From an uncultured Prevotella sp. (GTDB lineage Bacteria; Bacteroidota; Bacteroidia; Bacteroidales; Bacteroidaceae), in NCBI GenBank assembly GCA_900546605.1, contig URDV01000041.1, forward strand, positions 1 through 12,210: DNA of 12,210 bases, given 5' to 3'. How positions within the stretch are numbered: the first letter of the stretch is position 1; every line of letters starts with the position of its first letter. Shown here piece by piece: positions 4,307 through 10,325 of the stretch. The notes under the pieces were generated by a model. It was given only the letters and a program-made list of their open reading frames with translations, ran no database searches and had not been told where the DNA came from. Made by a program: the position numbers and the translations under genes.

Positions 4307-7231
4307 ATGTATAAAATACTCTTTATATTGCTATTGTCTACATTTTTCTCAGTATCCTCCGCCCAGAATATAGTGTTGACGGGTGAAGTAATCAATCCAA
4401 TTACCAACGAAGGACTACATGAAGCCGTTGTAAAGGTAATGAATGCAGCCAACGATAGCGTTTTGGCATCAACCAAGGCTAAGCTCAACATGATTGTGGA
4501 GGAAAGAAATGGCAACTCAACGGCATACCTCGACAAGAATAGTGGTGCCGTTTTTAATCTCAAAATATCTTCGGTATATCAAGACGTAGTGCTAATAGTT
4601 AGTGCATCGGGCTACGATAGCGTAAAGAAAAATATACGTATAGATTCGGAGAAGAAACGCATCGATGTGGGAACGATTAATCTCCTTCCCGCTATGAAGC
4701 AGCGTAATCTTAATGAAGCAACAGTTACAGCCACCAAGATAAAAATGTACTATAAAGGCGATACTTTGGTGTATAATGCCGATGCCTTTAATATACTCAA
4801 GAATGAATCACTACGTAAGTTAGTGTTACAGTTGCCCAATACCAAGATTGAAGAGGGGGTAATCTACGTTAATGGCAAACCTATTGAGAGTTTGCTGTTC
4901 AGTGGAAAAGACTTTTTCAATGGCAACATTGATGCTGCACTCGACCGCCTGCCAGCCTACATTGTGAGCAAGCTAAAGGTGTACGACAAACAAGGAGAAC
5001 TGAGCGAATTGACGGGACGAGACATGCACGATAAGCAATATGTGATGGACGTACATTTGAAGCGTGAATACCTTGGCACCTGGATGGCCAAACTTGAAGC
5101 TGATGTTGCCACTGAAAAGTTGTGGGGCGGACAAAGCTTCTTGATGCGTATGGACGACAGACAAATGCTTAGCATTGATGCAGACGTCAATAACTTCAAT
5201 GAAGAACGTAAAATGGTAGAAATAGGCAACATGGTTAATAGCTATCCAACGGGAAGGCATAAAAATAAAGTAGCGAATATTGAGTATTTTTTTGAGCCTA
5301 ATAGCACGTGGCGATTTAGCAGCAACGCCTCAGTACAGCAAAAAGAGCAAAAGACCCATACGTGGACGAATACGGAAACATACCTCACGCCCGATAACCT
5401 CATGGCGAAGAATAAAACCTTCGTTTCAGATAAAGACACGCGTATTAACGCTTATGCCGCCCTTCGCGCCAGACAAACGAAGAAGTGGCAGAGCGAACTG
5501 AAGTTTGACTTTACTTTTGACAATATGCGCAATGCACAAGATGCCCTTACACTTGCCTTTTGGAAAAGGGGAGATCAGGATTGGCATACTTGGGAGGTGG
5601 ATAGCATTTGGAATAATGTAACGCGCTTGTCGTCAGACGACATGCTTTACACGCTACTCAATCCTACACTACAAAAGCAAAAAACGTTTACTTACAAGCC
5701 CGAGTGGAAAACATCATTGGTTTTAGGTGGCAATCCCTTTAATATAGACTTGCAAGTAAATCACAACAATCAGCAAAACGACCTATATAATAATTATAAG
5801 TTAGACTATCTGAGCACACAAGACAACGACCACCGTCGCATCTATAATAATCATACGGAGCACAATACGACGGTTGATGTCACGATAGATTATGGCTACA
5901 AGTACTTTAAAAACGATAAATATGATGGTGTATTTACCCCTTACGTAGCCTTTAACCATACCTACGGCAACTTATCACACCCTTACTATCGTTTGGAACG
6001 TATGCAAGAGTGGTCAGATGCATTGGATTGGACAAAAGGTTCGTTAGGCATATTGCCCGATGGCGAATGGCAAGCCATTTGTTTTGACAATGAAAACAGC
6101 TATTATAGCAAAGAAAAGAAACAAACGGGTAGTGTCGGTATGCGTCTTTCGCACAAGCTGACAGGACTAAAGCGTGGCAATATTCAATTTGATGCTGACT
6201 TGGGTATCGTGCTTCAATACAAGCATTTGGACTATCAGCGTAACGAGCAATCTTACGATATAGATCGCCATGCCTATTCATTCCGTCCCACGCTCACCAT
6301 GGAGTATAAGTCGAAAGGGAAACATAAGTGGTCGCCCGAACTCCGAATTAACTACACAAGTGAACACCAACTGCCCAACCTACTTAACATGCTTCAGATA
6401 GAAGACAATGCCGATCCGCTCAACCTCTTCCGTGGTAATGCTTCACTTCAAGGCATATACGCCCACCAGTTGGCTTTCCGCTATGGCATGAATCAGCGCA
6501 AAAGCGGGCATAGCACTTATATTTCAATACAATATACGCGCACGCATAACGACATTGTAGCATCATCTATCTACAATGCCGAGAACGGTGGACGCATCTA
6601 CGAAATGGTTAACACCAATCGCACGCATGCAGCCAATGGCGATGTAGGGTATAGTTTGCCTCTCGATAAGAATCAAAGATTCTATATCACCTTTTCGGTG
6701 CGCGGCAACTATCGTCAGAACGCAGATATGTCACAACTTAGTGCAGCAAACGAAAAGGGTGGCTTATTGCAGCAATACGGAGTAACCCCCAATGTAACAC
6801 TTCGTGGAACAGTAGGCAATAAATTCCGCTTTTCAGGCCGTTGGAATACAGCGTTTAGCACTATTAAGCAAAGTAGTATGGACACACACTATCGCGAAAC
6901 GAGGTTGGCAGCCGACTTTAGTTGGGATTTGCCTTGGAAACTCCAATTAGCTTCAGACTTTTGTGCCAACATCTACAATGGCTTTGCCGATGCCTCTATC
7001 AACAAAGAGCATTGTCAGTGGAATGCTTCTTTGACTCGCTGTTTTTTGTCTGACAAATTATCAGTTCGCTTAATAGCTCATGGCATACTTACACCCAAAA
7101 ACAATATTTATTCAAGCATCAATGCCATAAGTCGCGTAGAATCTTACACAGACATCCTGCCACGCTATTTTATGCTGAGTCTTATTTATAATTTGGAATG
7201 GACACAAAAGAGCAAAAACAAAAGAGAATAA
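4307..7231 (+). CDS. Outer-membrane beta-barrel protein with carboxypeptidase-like regulatory and plug-like domains, 974 aa
   Basis: A signal peptide (MYKILFILLLSTFFSVSSAQ) is followed by a carboxypeptidase-regulatory-like beta domain (about 23-130: VLTGEVINPITNEGLHEAVV through IDVGTINLLPA). A plug-like segment follows (about 140-275: LNEATVTATKIKMYYKGDTL, ADAFNILKNESLRKLVLQLP, VNGKPIESLLFSGKDFFNG). The remainder, about 700 residues of alternating aromatic/polar strands, is the barrel. The order is that of the TonB-dependent-receptor-like outer-membrane family common in Bacteroidota. No TonB box is obvious, and no SusD-like partner is adjacent, so nutrient uptake is not shown. The C-terminus (LSLIYNLEWTQKSKNKRE) has a final strand followed by a short basic tail. 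The frame is intact. It lies 109 nt after the sigma operon on the same strand and could belong to its regulon, but that is inference. Confidence 0.88.
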   Translation: MYKILFILLLSTFFSVSSAQNIVLTGEVINPITNEGLHEAVVKVMNAANDSVLASTKAKLNMIVEERNGNSTAYLDKNSGAVFNLKISSVYQDVVLIVSASGYDSVKKNIRIDSEKKRIDVGTINLLPAMKQRNLNEATVTATKIKMYYKGDTLVYNADAFNILKNESLRKLVLQLPNTKIEEGVIYVNGKPIESLLFSGKDFFNGNIDAALDRLPAYIVSKLKVYDKQGELSELTGRDMHDKQYVMDVHLKREYLGTWMAKLEADVATEKLWGGQSFLMRMDDRQMLSIDADVNNFNEERKMVEIGNMVNSYPTGRHKNKVANIEYFFEPNSTWRFSSNASVQQKEQKTHTWTNTETYLTPDNLMAKNKTFVSDKDTRINAYAALRARQTKKWQSELKFDFTFDNMRNAQDALTLAFWKRGDQDWHTWEVDSIWNNVTRLSSDDMLYTLLNPTLQKQKTFTYKPEWKTSLVLGGNPFNIDLQVNHNNQQNDLYNNYKLDYLSTQDNDHRRIYNNHTEHNTTVDVTIDYGYKYFKNDKYDGVFTPYVAFNHTYGNLSHPYYRLERMQEWSDALDWTKGSLGILPDGEWQAICFDNENSYYSKEKKQTGSVGMRLSHKLTGLKRGNIQFDADLGIVLQYKHLDYQRNEQSYDIDRHAYSFRPTLTMEYKSKGKHKWSPELRINYTSEHQLPNLLNMLQIEDNADPLNLFRGNASLQGIYAHQLAFRYGMNQRKSGHSTYISIQYTRTHNDIVASSIYNAENGGRIYEMVNTNRTHAANGDVGYSLPLDKNQRFYITFSVRGNYRQNADMSQLSAANEKGGLLQQYGVTPNVTLRGTVGNKFRFSGRWNTAFSTIKQSSMDTHYRETRLAADFSWDLPWKLQLASDFCANIYNGFADASINKEHCQWNASLTRCFLSDKLSVRLIAHGILTPKNNIYSSINAISRVESYTDILPRYFMLSLIYNLEWTQKSKNKRE

Positions 7232-7309
7232 AATTTTTACTTTCATAATAGGAGTAGCACCTACACATTTTCGTAACAAAAACATCAAACATTCGCAATA
7301 AACGTGCTC

Positions 7310-7317
7310 TACTTTTG
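7310..7317 (+). promoter_or_regulatory. Isolated -7 promoter box
   Basis: TACTTTTG followed by C fits the TAnnTTTGC box, but there is no TTG at the proper distance upstream and no gene follows. I see nothing else supportable in 7232-7394. Confidence 0.25.
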
Positions 7318-7394
7318 CACCAATAAATAACGAATAGTTGTTAATCACAATACTCCGTTAAATTTTGGCGTTTCTTATCCCGAACTCGCGTTAT

Positions 7395-7462
7395 AAGATA
7401 GGCTGCACCTCAGCAAAAATCTCAAGCAAGCTTGGCTTTTTGCATTCGGTTTGCACTATCTT
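7395..7462. repeat. Nested palindromic element carrying a promoter
   Basis: Three concentric inverted repeats share one centre. The outer is AAGATAG (7395-7401) with CTATCTT (7456-7462). The middle is GCAAAAA (7413-7419) with TTTTTGC (7437-7443). The inner is CAAGC (7423-7427) with GCTTG (7430-7434), with a 2-nt loop. The right arm doubles as the -7 box TATCTTTG (7457-7464). This is the architecture of a REP- or MITE-like interspersed palindrome. Whether copies occur elsewhere cannot be seen here. Confidence 0.65.
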
Positions 7463-7464
7463 TG
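7432..7464 (+). promoter_or_regulatory. Candidate promoter inside the nested palindrome
   Basis: TTG (7432-7434), a 22-nt spacer and TATCTTTG (7457-7464) fit the Bacteroidota promoter. The expected transcript would begin near 7470 and soon enter a 7-bp hairpin (GTGTAGC 7479-7485, GCTACAC 7488-7494) and a duplicated GGTCAAAAAG (7506-7515, 7517-7526). It would then run toward the C39 peptidase remnant. No open gene follows. Confidence 0.5.
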
Positions 7465-7588
7465 GTATTGAAGAGGGAGTGTAGCGAGCTACACGACCGA
7501 TGAAAGGTCAAAAAGCGGTCAAAAAGAAAGGTAAAGATTGAATTTAGAAGAGATAAAAGTTTAAATATAATCTTCGTCAGAAAAGTTT

Positions 7589-7790
7589 AGACAACTTCAC
7601 TATGGTCATCATTACTCTTTACAGACTTTAAAACAAAATGTTTCATAACCCGTGAAGGAGAGTGTCATTGCTTGGAATAAGTGATGCTGCAGAAAGCATA
7701 GGATTTAGAACTTGCGGAGTAAAAATTACAGGGGAGCAGTTGGTTAATGAAGCCATGTTGCCATGCATTTTGTATTGGAACAACAGAACA
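7589..7790 (+). pseudogene. C39 peptidase-domain fragment of a bacteriocin-type ABC exporter
   Basis: Read with two frame corrections, the plus strand gives LHYGHHYSLQTLKQ, then CFITREG, then VSLLGISDAAESIGFRT, GVKITGEQLVNEA and LPCILYWNN. This follows the middle of the C39 peptidase domain found at the N-terminus of Bacteroidota bacteriocin/peptide exporters (YYGKxYSLQxLRxxxxITREGVSLLGISDAAExIGFRTxGVKxxxEQLV..LPCILHWxQNHFVV). One A is missing near 7635-7642 and two bases (GA) are extra near 7652-7656. The catalytic-Cys segment upstream, the QNHFVV segment downstream, and all of the membrane and ATPase domains are absent. At about 7785-7792 it runs directly into the Abi_2 remnant on the opposite strand. 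Family recognition is from memory of the motif series. It cannot make a working exporter. Confidence 0.8.
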
Positions 7791-8103
7791 ATTTAGAAAG
7801 CAAACCGAAAGAAGTAATCTTGAGTGTTTTCCAAACAGGAGCTACATCTGGAGATGTGTACTTTTGAAAGTATTCTTGTATAAATTCCTCCTTGGAACGT
7901 TTCAATTCTTTCTTTATTTGATATAGGTTTTCGCGGAAACAGTTCTGTCTTACTACGATAGAAAAATCAGTGAACCAAAAAGCTCCATGTGCCAAAGCCA
8001 CATGATGAATAACCTTTGAACGAAATGCTATTTCAATACTCTGTATAGCACCAAAGAGAATATGACGTAGCCCTTTGTCTCAGTTCATAAACGTATATAA
8101 AAA
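7790..8103 (-). pseudogene. Abi_2 (AbiD/AbiF-like) abortive-infection protein remnant
   Basis: The minus-strand frame reads, from about 8079, DKGLRHILFGAIQSIEIAFR, SKVIHHVALAHGAFWF, then KKELKRSKEEFIQEYFQKY, APVWKTLKITSFGLLSKLF. This matches the pattern of the Abi_2 family (DKxLRxLLFxAIExIEIALR ... HGxxWF ... ELxRSKExFIxHYxxKY ... PPxWxxxExxSFGxLSKLY). A TGA at 8082-8080 interrupts the frame just before DKGLR, where the sequence upstream still reads plausibly. Beyond SKLF the match stops and the frame closes at 7744. The family is about 300 residues; about 100 remain. The only in-frame start near the top is a GTG at 8001, inside the domain, so no functional start exists. The 5' side is cut by the hairpin of repeat module B. 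Confidence 0.78.
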
Positions 8104-8108
8104 CGAAG

Positions 8109-8149
8109 TTCCGCCCTGGTTCGCTGTTCTAATGGGAAGCGTGGCGGAA
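8109..8149. terminator. Hairpin in repeat module B
   Basis: TTCCGCC (8109-8115) pairs with GGCGGAA (8143-8149), with an inner CGCT (8122-8125) / AGCG (8138-8141) stem. On the minus strand it lies just downstream of the promoter at 8160-8190 and is followed by ACTTCGTTTTT, so it could act as an early terminator or a structured leader. Its left half is missing from copy A only because the window ends there. Confidence 0.5.
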
Positions 8150-8297
8150 TCTATCACTGCAAAAGTACGAAGTTCTTTTCAAAGCTACAATCTCAGCCCA
8201 AGTAAATTCACATAAACACCTCCATACCATTAATTTCAAACACGCACACATCTCTCAGTTGCTGGATTTCATTGCTATCCAACAGTTTCCATTTATC
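8124..8297 (-). repeat. Repeat module, copy B
   Basis: Minus-strand positions 8297 to 8209 encode KLLDSNEIQQLRDVCVFEI and NGMEVFM-stop, the same C-terminal end found in the intact gene at 9023-9256 and in copy A. Beyond the stop, 8124-8183 matches copy A (1-60), including the TACTTTTGC promoter box and GGAAGCGTGGCGGA. The intervening 25 nt differ between copies. It begins about 10 nt after the antitoxin stop codon and ends at the truncated 5' side of the Abi_2 remnant, so it sits between two accessory genes, as copy A does next to the DUF1016 remnant. Confidence 0.82.
8160..8190 (-). promoter_or_regulatory. Candidate promoter of repeat module B
   Basis: On the minus strand TTG (8190-8188), a 20-nt spacer and TACTTTTG (8167-8160) followed by C match the Bacteroidota promoter. 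It would transcribe the hairpin at 8109-8149 and then the Abi_2 remnant. Confidence 0.6.
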
Positions 8298-8305
8298 CAA
8301 TCGTT

Positions 8306-8617
8306 TCAGCCCAATACTAAAGAAAAACGTAATCCAAGAGCGTCAGCAATTTTCAAGAATGTAGAAAGTTGCATATCAGTTTGCCCCTTTTCTAATGCCG
8401 ATATATACTCACGCTTTTTACCTATTCGTTCTGCCAAATACTTTTGGGTAATATGCTGTTTTTTACGTTCATCTTTAAGCAATTCTGCATAATACCATGC
8501 TTTAGCTTTGGCATCAAACTCTTTGTGTTCAACACTTTTCTCACTGCCATATTTTTCGTTTAGGACATCATCGAATCTGCGCAATGACGCTAATTTATTT
8601 TCATTAAGTTTCAACAT
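8306..8617 (-). CDS. HigA-type antitoxin with XRE-family helix-turn-helix, 103 aa
   Basis: The C-terminal half (about 48-100) is an XRE/Cro-C1 DNA-binding domain: ITQKYLAERIGKKREYISAL with the recognition-helix pattern, then EKGQTDMQLSTFLKIADALG. The N-terminal half (LNENKLASLRRFDDVLNEKY) is helical and would hold the toxin-binding part. The length and the gene order, toxin first and antitoxin second, are those of HigBA-like pairs. A good Shine-Dalgarno (GGAGGA, 8631-8626) lies 8 nt before the ATG, inside the last codons of the damaged toxin gene. This lets the antitoxin be translated even though ribosomes now leave the toxin frame earlier. The frame is intact. It may act as a repressor at the palindrome 9011-9022, or as a solitary antitoxin against related toxins elsewhere (inference). 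Confidence 0.88.
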   Translation of the reverse strand: MLKLNENKLASLRRFDDVLNEKYGSEKSVEHKEFDAKAKAWYYAELLKDERKKQHITQKYLAERIGKKREYISALEKGQTDMQLSTFLKIADALGLRFSLVLG

Positions 8618-8621
8618 ATAA

Positions 8622-8969
8622 CTATTCCTCCATATATTTCATTAAGATACTCTCAGCAGTTCTCACTTCTGCTTTATATTGCTTAGAATCTTTCTTCAAA
8701 AAAGAGTTGAGGACAAGAACACGATGTGCTTAAATAAAGTTATCATGATCTATGGCAAGCATTATTGAGCGGTATTCGTTATGACCGATAGAAATACGAA
8801 GTTCATAGAAGTCTGTATTCTCTAAACTTTTTACAAAATTCTTATTGACAATGTGTTGCGTTCGAATCATATTAAAAGCATAATCATACTTTTCTTGTGT
8901 ACGCTCATCTAAGTTATCATAGAACTCGTCAAACTCTCTAGAGAAGATAAATTCTCTTATGGTTTCCAT
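8622..8969 (-). pseudogene. HigB/RelE-type (Gp49-like) toxin with a premature stop
   Basis: The frame starts at the ATG at 8969 and reads as a phage Gp49-like/HigB toxin: helix segments ending NKNFVKSLENTDFYELRI, then the core SIGHNEYRSIMLAIDHDNFI. At 8732-8730 a TAA interrupts it after residue 79. Beyond it the same frame runs without further stops: AHRVLVLNSFLKKDSKQY, then KAEVRTAESILMKYMEE and TAG at 8624-8622. These 35 codons are the expected last beta strand (VLVLNSFLKK) and C-terminal helix, so the ancestral protein had 115 residues. TAA differs by one base from the Glu codon GAA, which fits the FIEA-like sequence of relatives. Since only one nonsense change separates it from an intact gene, the damage is probably recent, or a sequencing error. 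The truncated form lacks a core strand and is unlikely to be toxic. Confidence 0.85.
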
Positions 8970-8973
8970 ACAG

Positions 8974-8981
8974 CAAAGATA
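8974..8981 (-). promoter_or_regulatory. Promoter -7 box of the toxin-antitoxin operon
   Basis: TATCTTTG followed by C on the minus strand is an exact TAnnTTTGC box. It ends only 4 nt before the toxin ATG at 8969, so initiation would fall at or beside the ATG and give a leaderless message. A TTG at the usual -33 distance is lacking, so recognition may be weak or regulated. Confidence 0.45.
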
Positions 8982-9010
8982 ATAAATTTATTCTGTAAAT
9001 ATAAATCCTT

Positions 9011-9022
9011 GGAATATATTCC
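9011..9022. promoter_or_regulatory. Candidate operator palindrome GGAATATATTCC
   Basis: A perfect 12-nt palindrome lies 29 nt upstream of the toxin operon -7 box, where a HigA-type autorepressor would bind over the -33 region. It directly abuts the stop codon of the gene at 9023-9256. Confidence 0.4.
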
Positions 9023-9256
9023 TTACATAAATACCTCCATACCATTGATTTCAAACACGCACACATCTCTCAGCTGTAGGATTTCATTACTATCCAACAA
9101 TTTCATTCTTCGCGTGCCTTTGTAGAAGTCGTAGCGAAGAGATATGCAGCGGTGCCAAGATTGGATTTCACCCGAACGCGTCCATAGTTTGAGATCTACG
9201 GGTTCAGGAGATTGGAGCATACGTTTGAGCGTGGTGATATGAATAGCGTGGGGCAT
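9023..9256 (-). CDS. Small protein of unknown function, 77 aa; full-length source of the repeated gene end
   Basis: The product (MPHAIHITTLKRMLQSPEPV ... KLWTRSGEIQSWHRCISLRY ... RDVCVFEINGMEVFM) looks like a small beta-rich domain with a short first helix. It has no signal peptide, membrane segment or catalytic motif I recognise. The start is set by coupling: the TAA of the upstream gene and this ATG share a base (TAATG at 9258-9254). It is the last gene of a coupled three-gene set, which resembles the dense, overlapping organisation of phage structural or mobile-element modules, but no phage family was identified. Its last 35-40 codons recur as fragments at 88-204 and 8209-8297, with mostly silent differences. 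That indicates relatives of this gene have repeatedly occurred, and been broken, at this position. Confidence 0.65.
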   Translation of the reverse strand: MPHAIHITTLKRMLQSPEPVDLKLWTRSGEIQSWHRCISLRYDFYKGTRRMKLLDSNEILQLRDVCVFEINGMEVFM

Positions 9257-9636
9257 TAGTCGAAAGTATTGTTGTAAACCTGGTTAAAGATATTATGTAA
9301 GCGAGGAACGGTGAAAGGCACCTGCTTGCGAAGCGGTTTCCACTTGAACTTCACATGGTTGTTCGCATTCGTGGCATCAGAAAGTTCACTTTCGATGTCA
9401 GTAATAAGAATGGAACTGCCAACAAGGAGTTCGGGAGAGATCAAGTAGAGTTTGTGAGACTGCAAAGCCTGTGTAAGATGACGGGCAAAGGAATAGGAAA
9501 GCGAGGACGTCTCGCTCTCATATTCAATCTCCGTATTATCATCGTATGCAGAAGATTGTCCACAACATACGGCAAAGCTGCGGTCAAAGGATACCTTGCG
9601 CTTGGTTTTGGCAGTGAGATACAAGGTATCACTCAT
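9256..9636 (-). CDS. Protein of unknown function, 126 aa, middle gene of the coupled set
   Basis: The product begins MSDTLYLTAKTKRKVSFDRS, continues with an acidic, Ser/Thr-rich middle (DDNTEIEYESETSSLSYSFA) and ends with a basic segment KFKWKPLRKQVPFTVPRLHN. It looks beta-rich and soluble. I do not recognise the family. The start at 9636 leaves 7 nt after the stop of the preceding gene. The longer start at 9681 would overlap that gene by 38 nt and add a Ser/Arg-rich leader encoded by a repetitive stretch, so it is less likely. It ends in a TAATG junction with the next gene, implying translational coupling. Its composition is more GC-rich than the DNA on either side. Confidence 0.6.
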   Translation of the reverse strand: MSDTLYLTAKTKRKVSFDRSFAVCCGQSSAYDDNTEIEYESETSSLSYSFARHLTQALQSHKLYLISPELLVGSSILITDIESELSDATNANNHVKFKWKPLRKQVPFTVPRLHNIFNQVYNNTFD

Positions 9637-9643
9637 ATTGAAC

Positions 9644-10126
9644 TCAATTCTGAAAGTTGAGCGTGAGCGTGAGAACTTCATAGGTCAAGAAGAACGTAAA
9701 AGTACGTTTACCACGAAAGAGCGTAACAGACAAGAGTTTGCCACTTACCCCTTGGGGCAAGTAACCCAAAAGTTCCTCCTCGTTGATGTCCTCGTAACAT
9801 AGACCAAACTGTTGGGCAGCAATGGGAGAATCTGATATGGTGAGCGTTTCGGGCGTGTCCTTGTCAACGCGTTGGATAACATACTGCGTGGCACACTGCC
9901 CCGTTTCACCGGGAAGAACGATGTACTGCAAATCAAGCTGAAAGCCATGTGGCACCAAACGCGCCGCGTGTGTGGTGAGGAAATGCGATTGCAGGAACAA
10001 CTCGCAGTTCGTCCTTAGCATTTGCAGTTTACAGAAAACCAGAGTAAACTCGCCCAAAGTATAATCGATGCGGTCCACCTGCATACGGAAACTGCACGTG
10101 GCATGCACCAGCTGCTTTGCCTCCAT
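9644..10126 (-). CDS. Protein of unknown function, 160 aa, first intact part of the coupled set
   Basis: From the ATG at 10126 the product reads MEAKQLVHATCSFRMQVDRI, then a cysteine-containing beta-rich body and an acidic segment EDINEEELLGYLPQGVSGKL near the C-terminus. There is no signal peptide or membrane span, and no family is recognised. The true N-terminus is doubtful. The stretch just upstream (10127 to about 10325) looks coding in other frames, and the codons preceding this ATG (IIENY in this frame; SRDVTEALLR one frame away) suggest the gene once began further upstream and now carries a frameshift. If so, this entry is a C-terminal part. It is followed 7 nt later by the next gene on the same strand. 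Confidence 0.5.
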   Translation of the reverse strand: MEAKQLVHATCSFRMQVDRIDYTLGEFTLVFCKLQMLRTNCELFLQSHFLTTHAARLVPHGFQLDLQYIVLPGETGQCATQYVIQRVDKDTPETLTISDSPIAAQQFGLCYEDINEEELLGYLPQGVSGKLLSVTLFRGKRTFTFFLTYEVLTLTLNFQN

Positions 10127-10325
10127 GTAGTTCTCAATAATGCTTCTGTCACGTCACGAGATAGCCGAAGCAAGGCGCTTGCCACCGCCCCACATCTAAG
10201 CCCTCCCCATGTAGTCCACTTTTCCCACTCCTCCACACCCAAGCGCACGAAAAAGCCGCCATGCGCACAGCAAGAGAGCCAATACGCACGGTGGCTGAAA
10301 GAAAGGATTGCCCGAAAGGGTGGGC
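10127..10325 (-). pseudogene. Possible frameshifted 5' portion of the preceding unknown gene
   Basis: One minus-strand frame is open throughout and gives a protein-like stretch GGFFVRLGVEEWEKWTTWGG followed by an amphipathic SRDVTEALLR just before the 10126 ATG. A shift of frame near 10128-10136 would join it to NYMEAKQLVHATCSF. A second frame gives GGGKRLASAIS and ends at a TGA. The evidence is composition and joining only, so this may be chance. The stretch is GC-rich and ends abruptly at the AT-rich gene beginning at 10326. Confidence 0.3.

Noticed and set aside
7112..7348. Minus-strand open frame across the end of the barrel gene
   Set aside because: It overlaps the intact barrel gene, and its product shows no coding-like character.
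7501..7526. Duplicated GGTCAAAAAG as the start of a CRISPR array
   Set aside because: There are only two 10-nt copies separated by one base, with no spacers and no cas genes.
9355..9660. Plus-strand open frame of 101 codons
   Set aside because: It lies antisense to two coupled minus-strand genes whose start and stop junctions are coherent.
9637..9681. Earlier ATG of the 126-aa gene
   Set aside because: It would overlap the preceding gene by 38 nt and add a repetitive Ser/Arg leader; the ATG at 9636 follows the upstream stop by 7 nt.
10310..10325. GCCC/GGGC hairpin after the 394-aa gene as a terminator
   Set aside because: The stem has only four base pairs and no T-tract follows on the minus strand.
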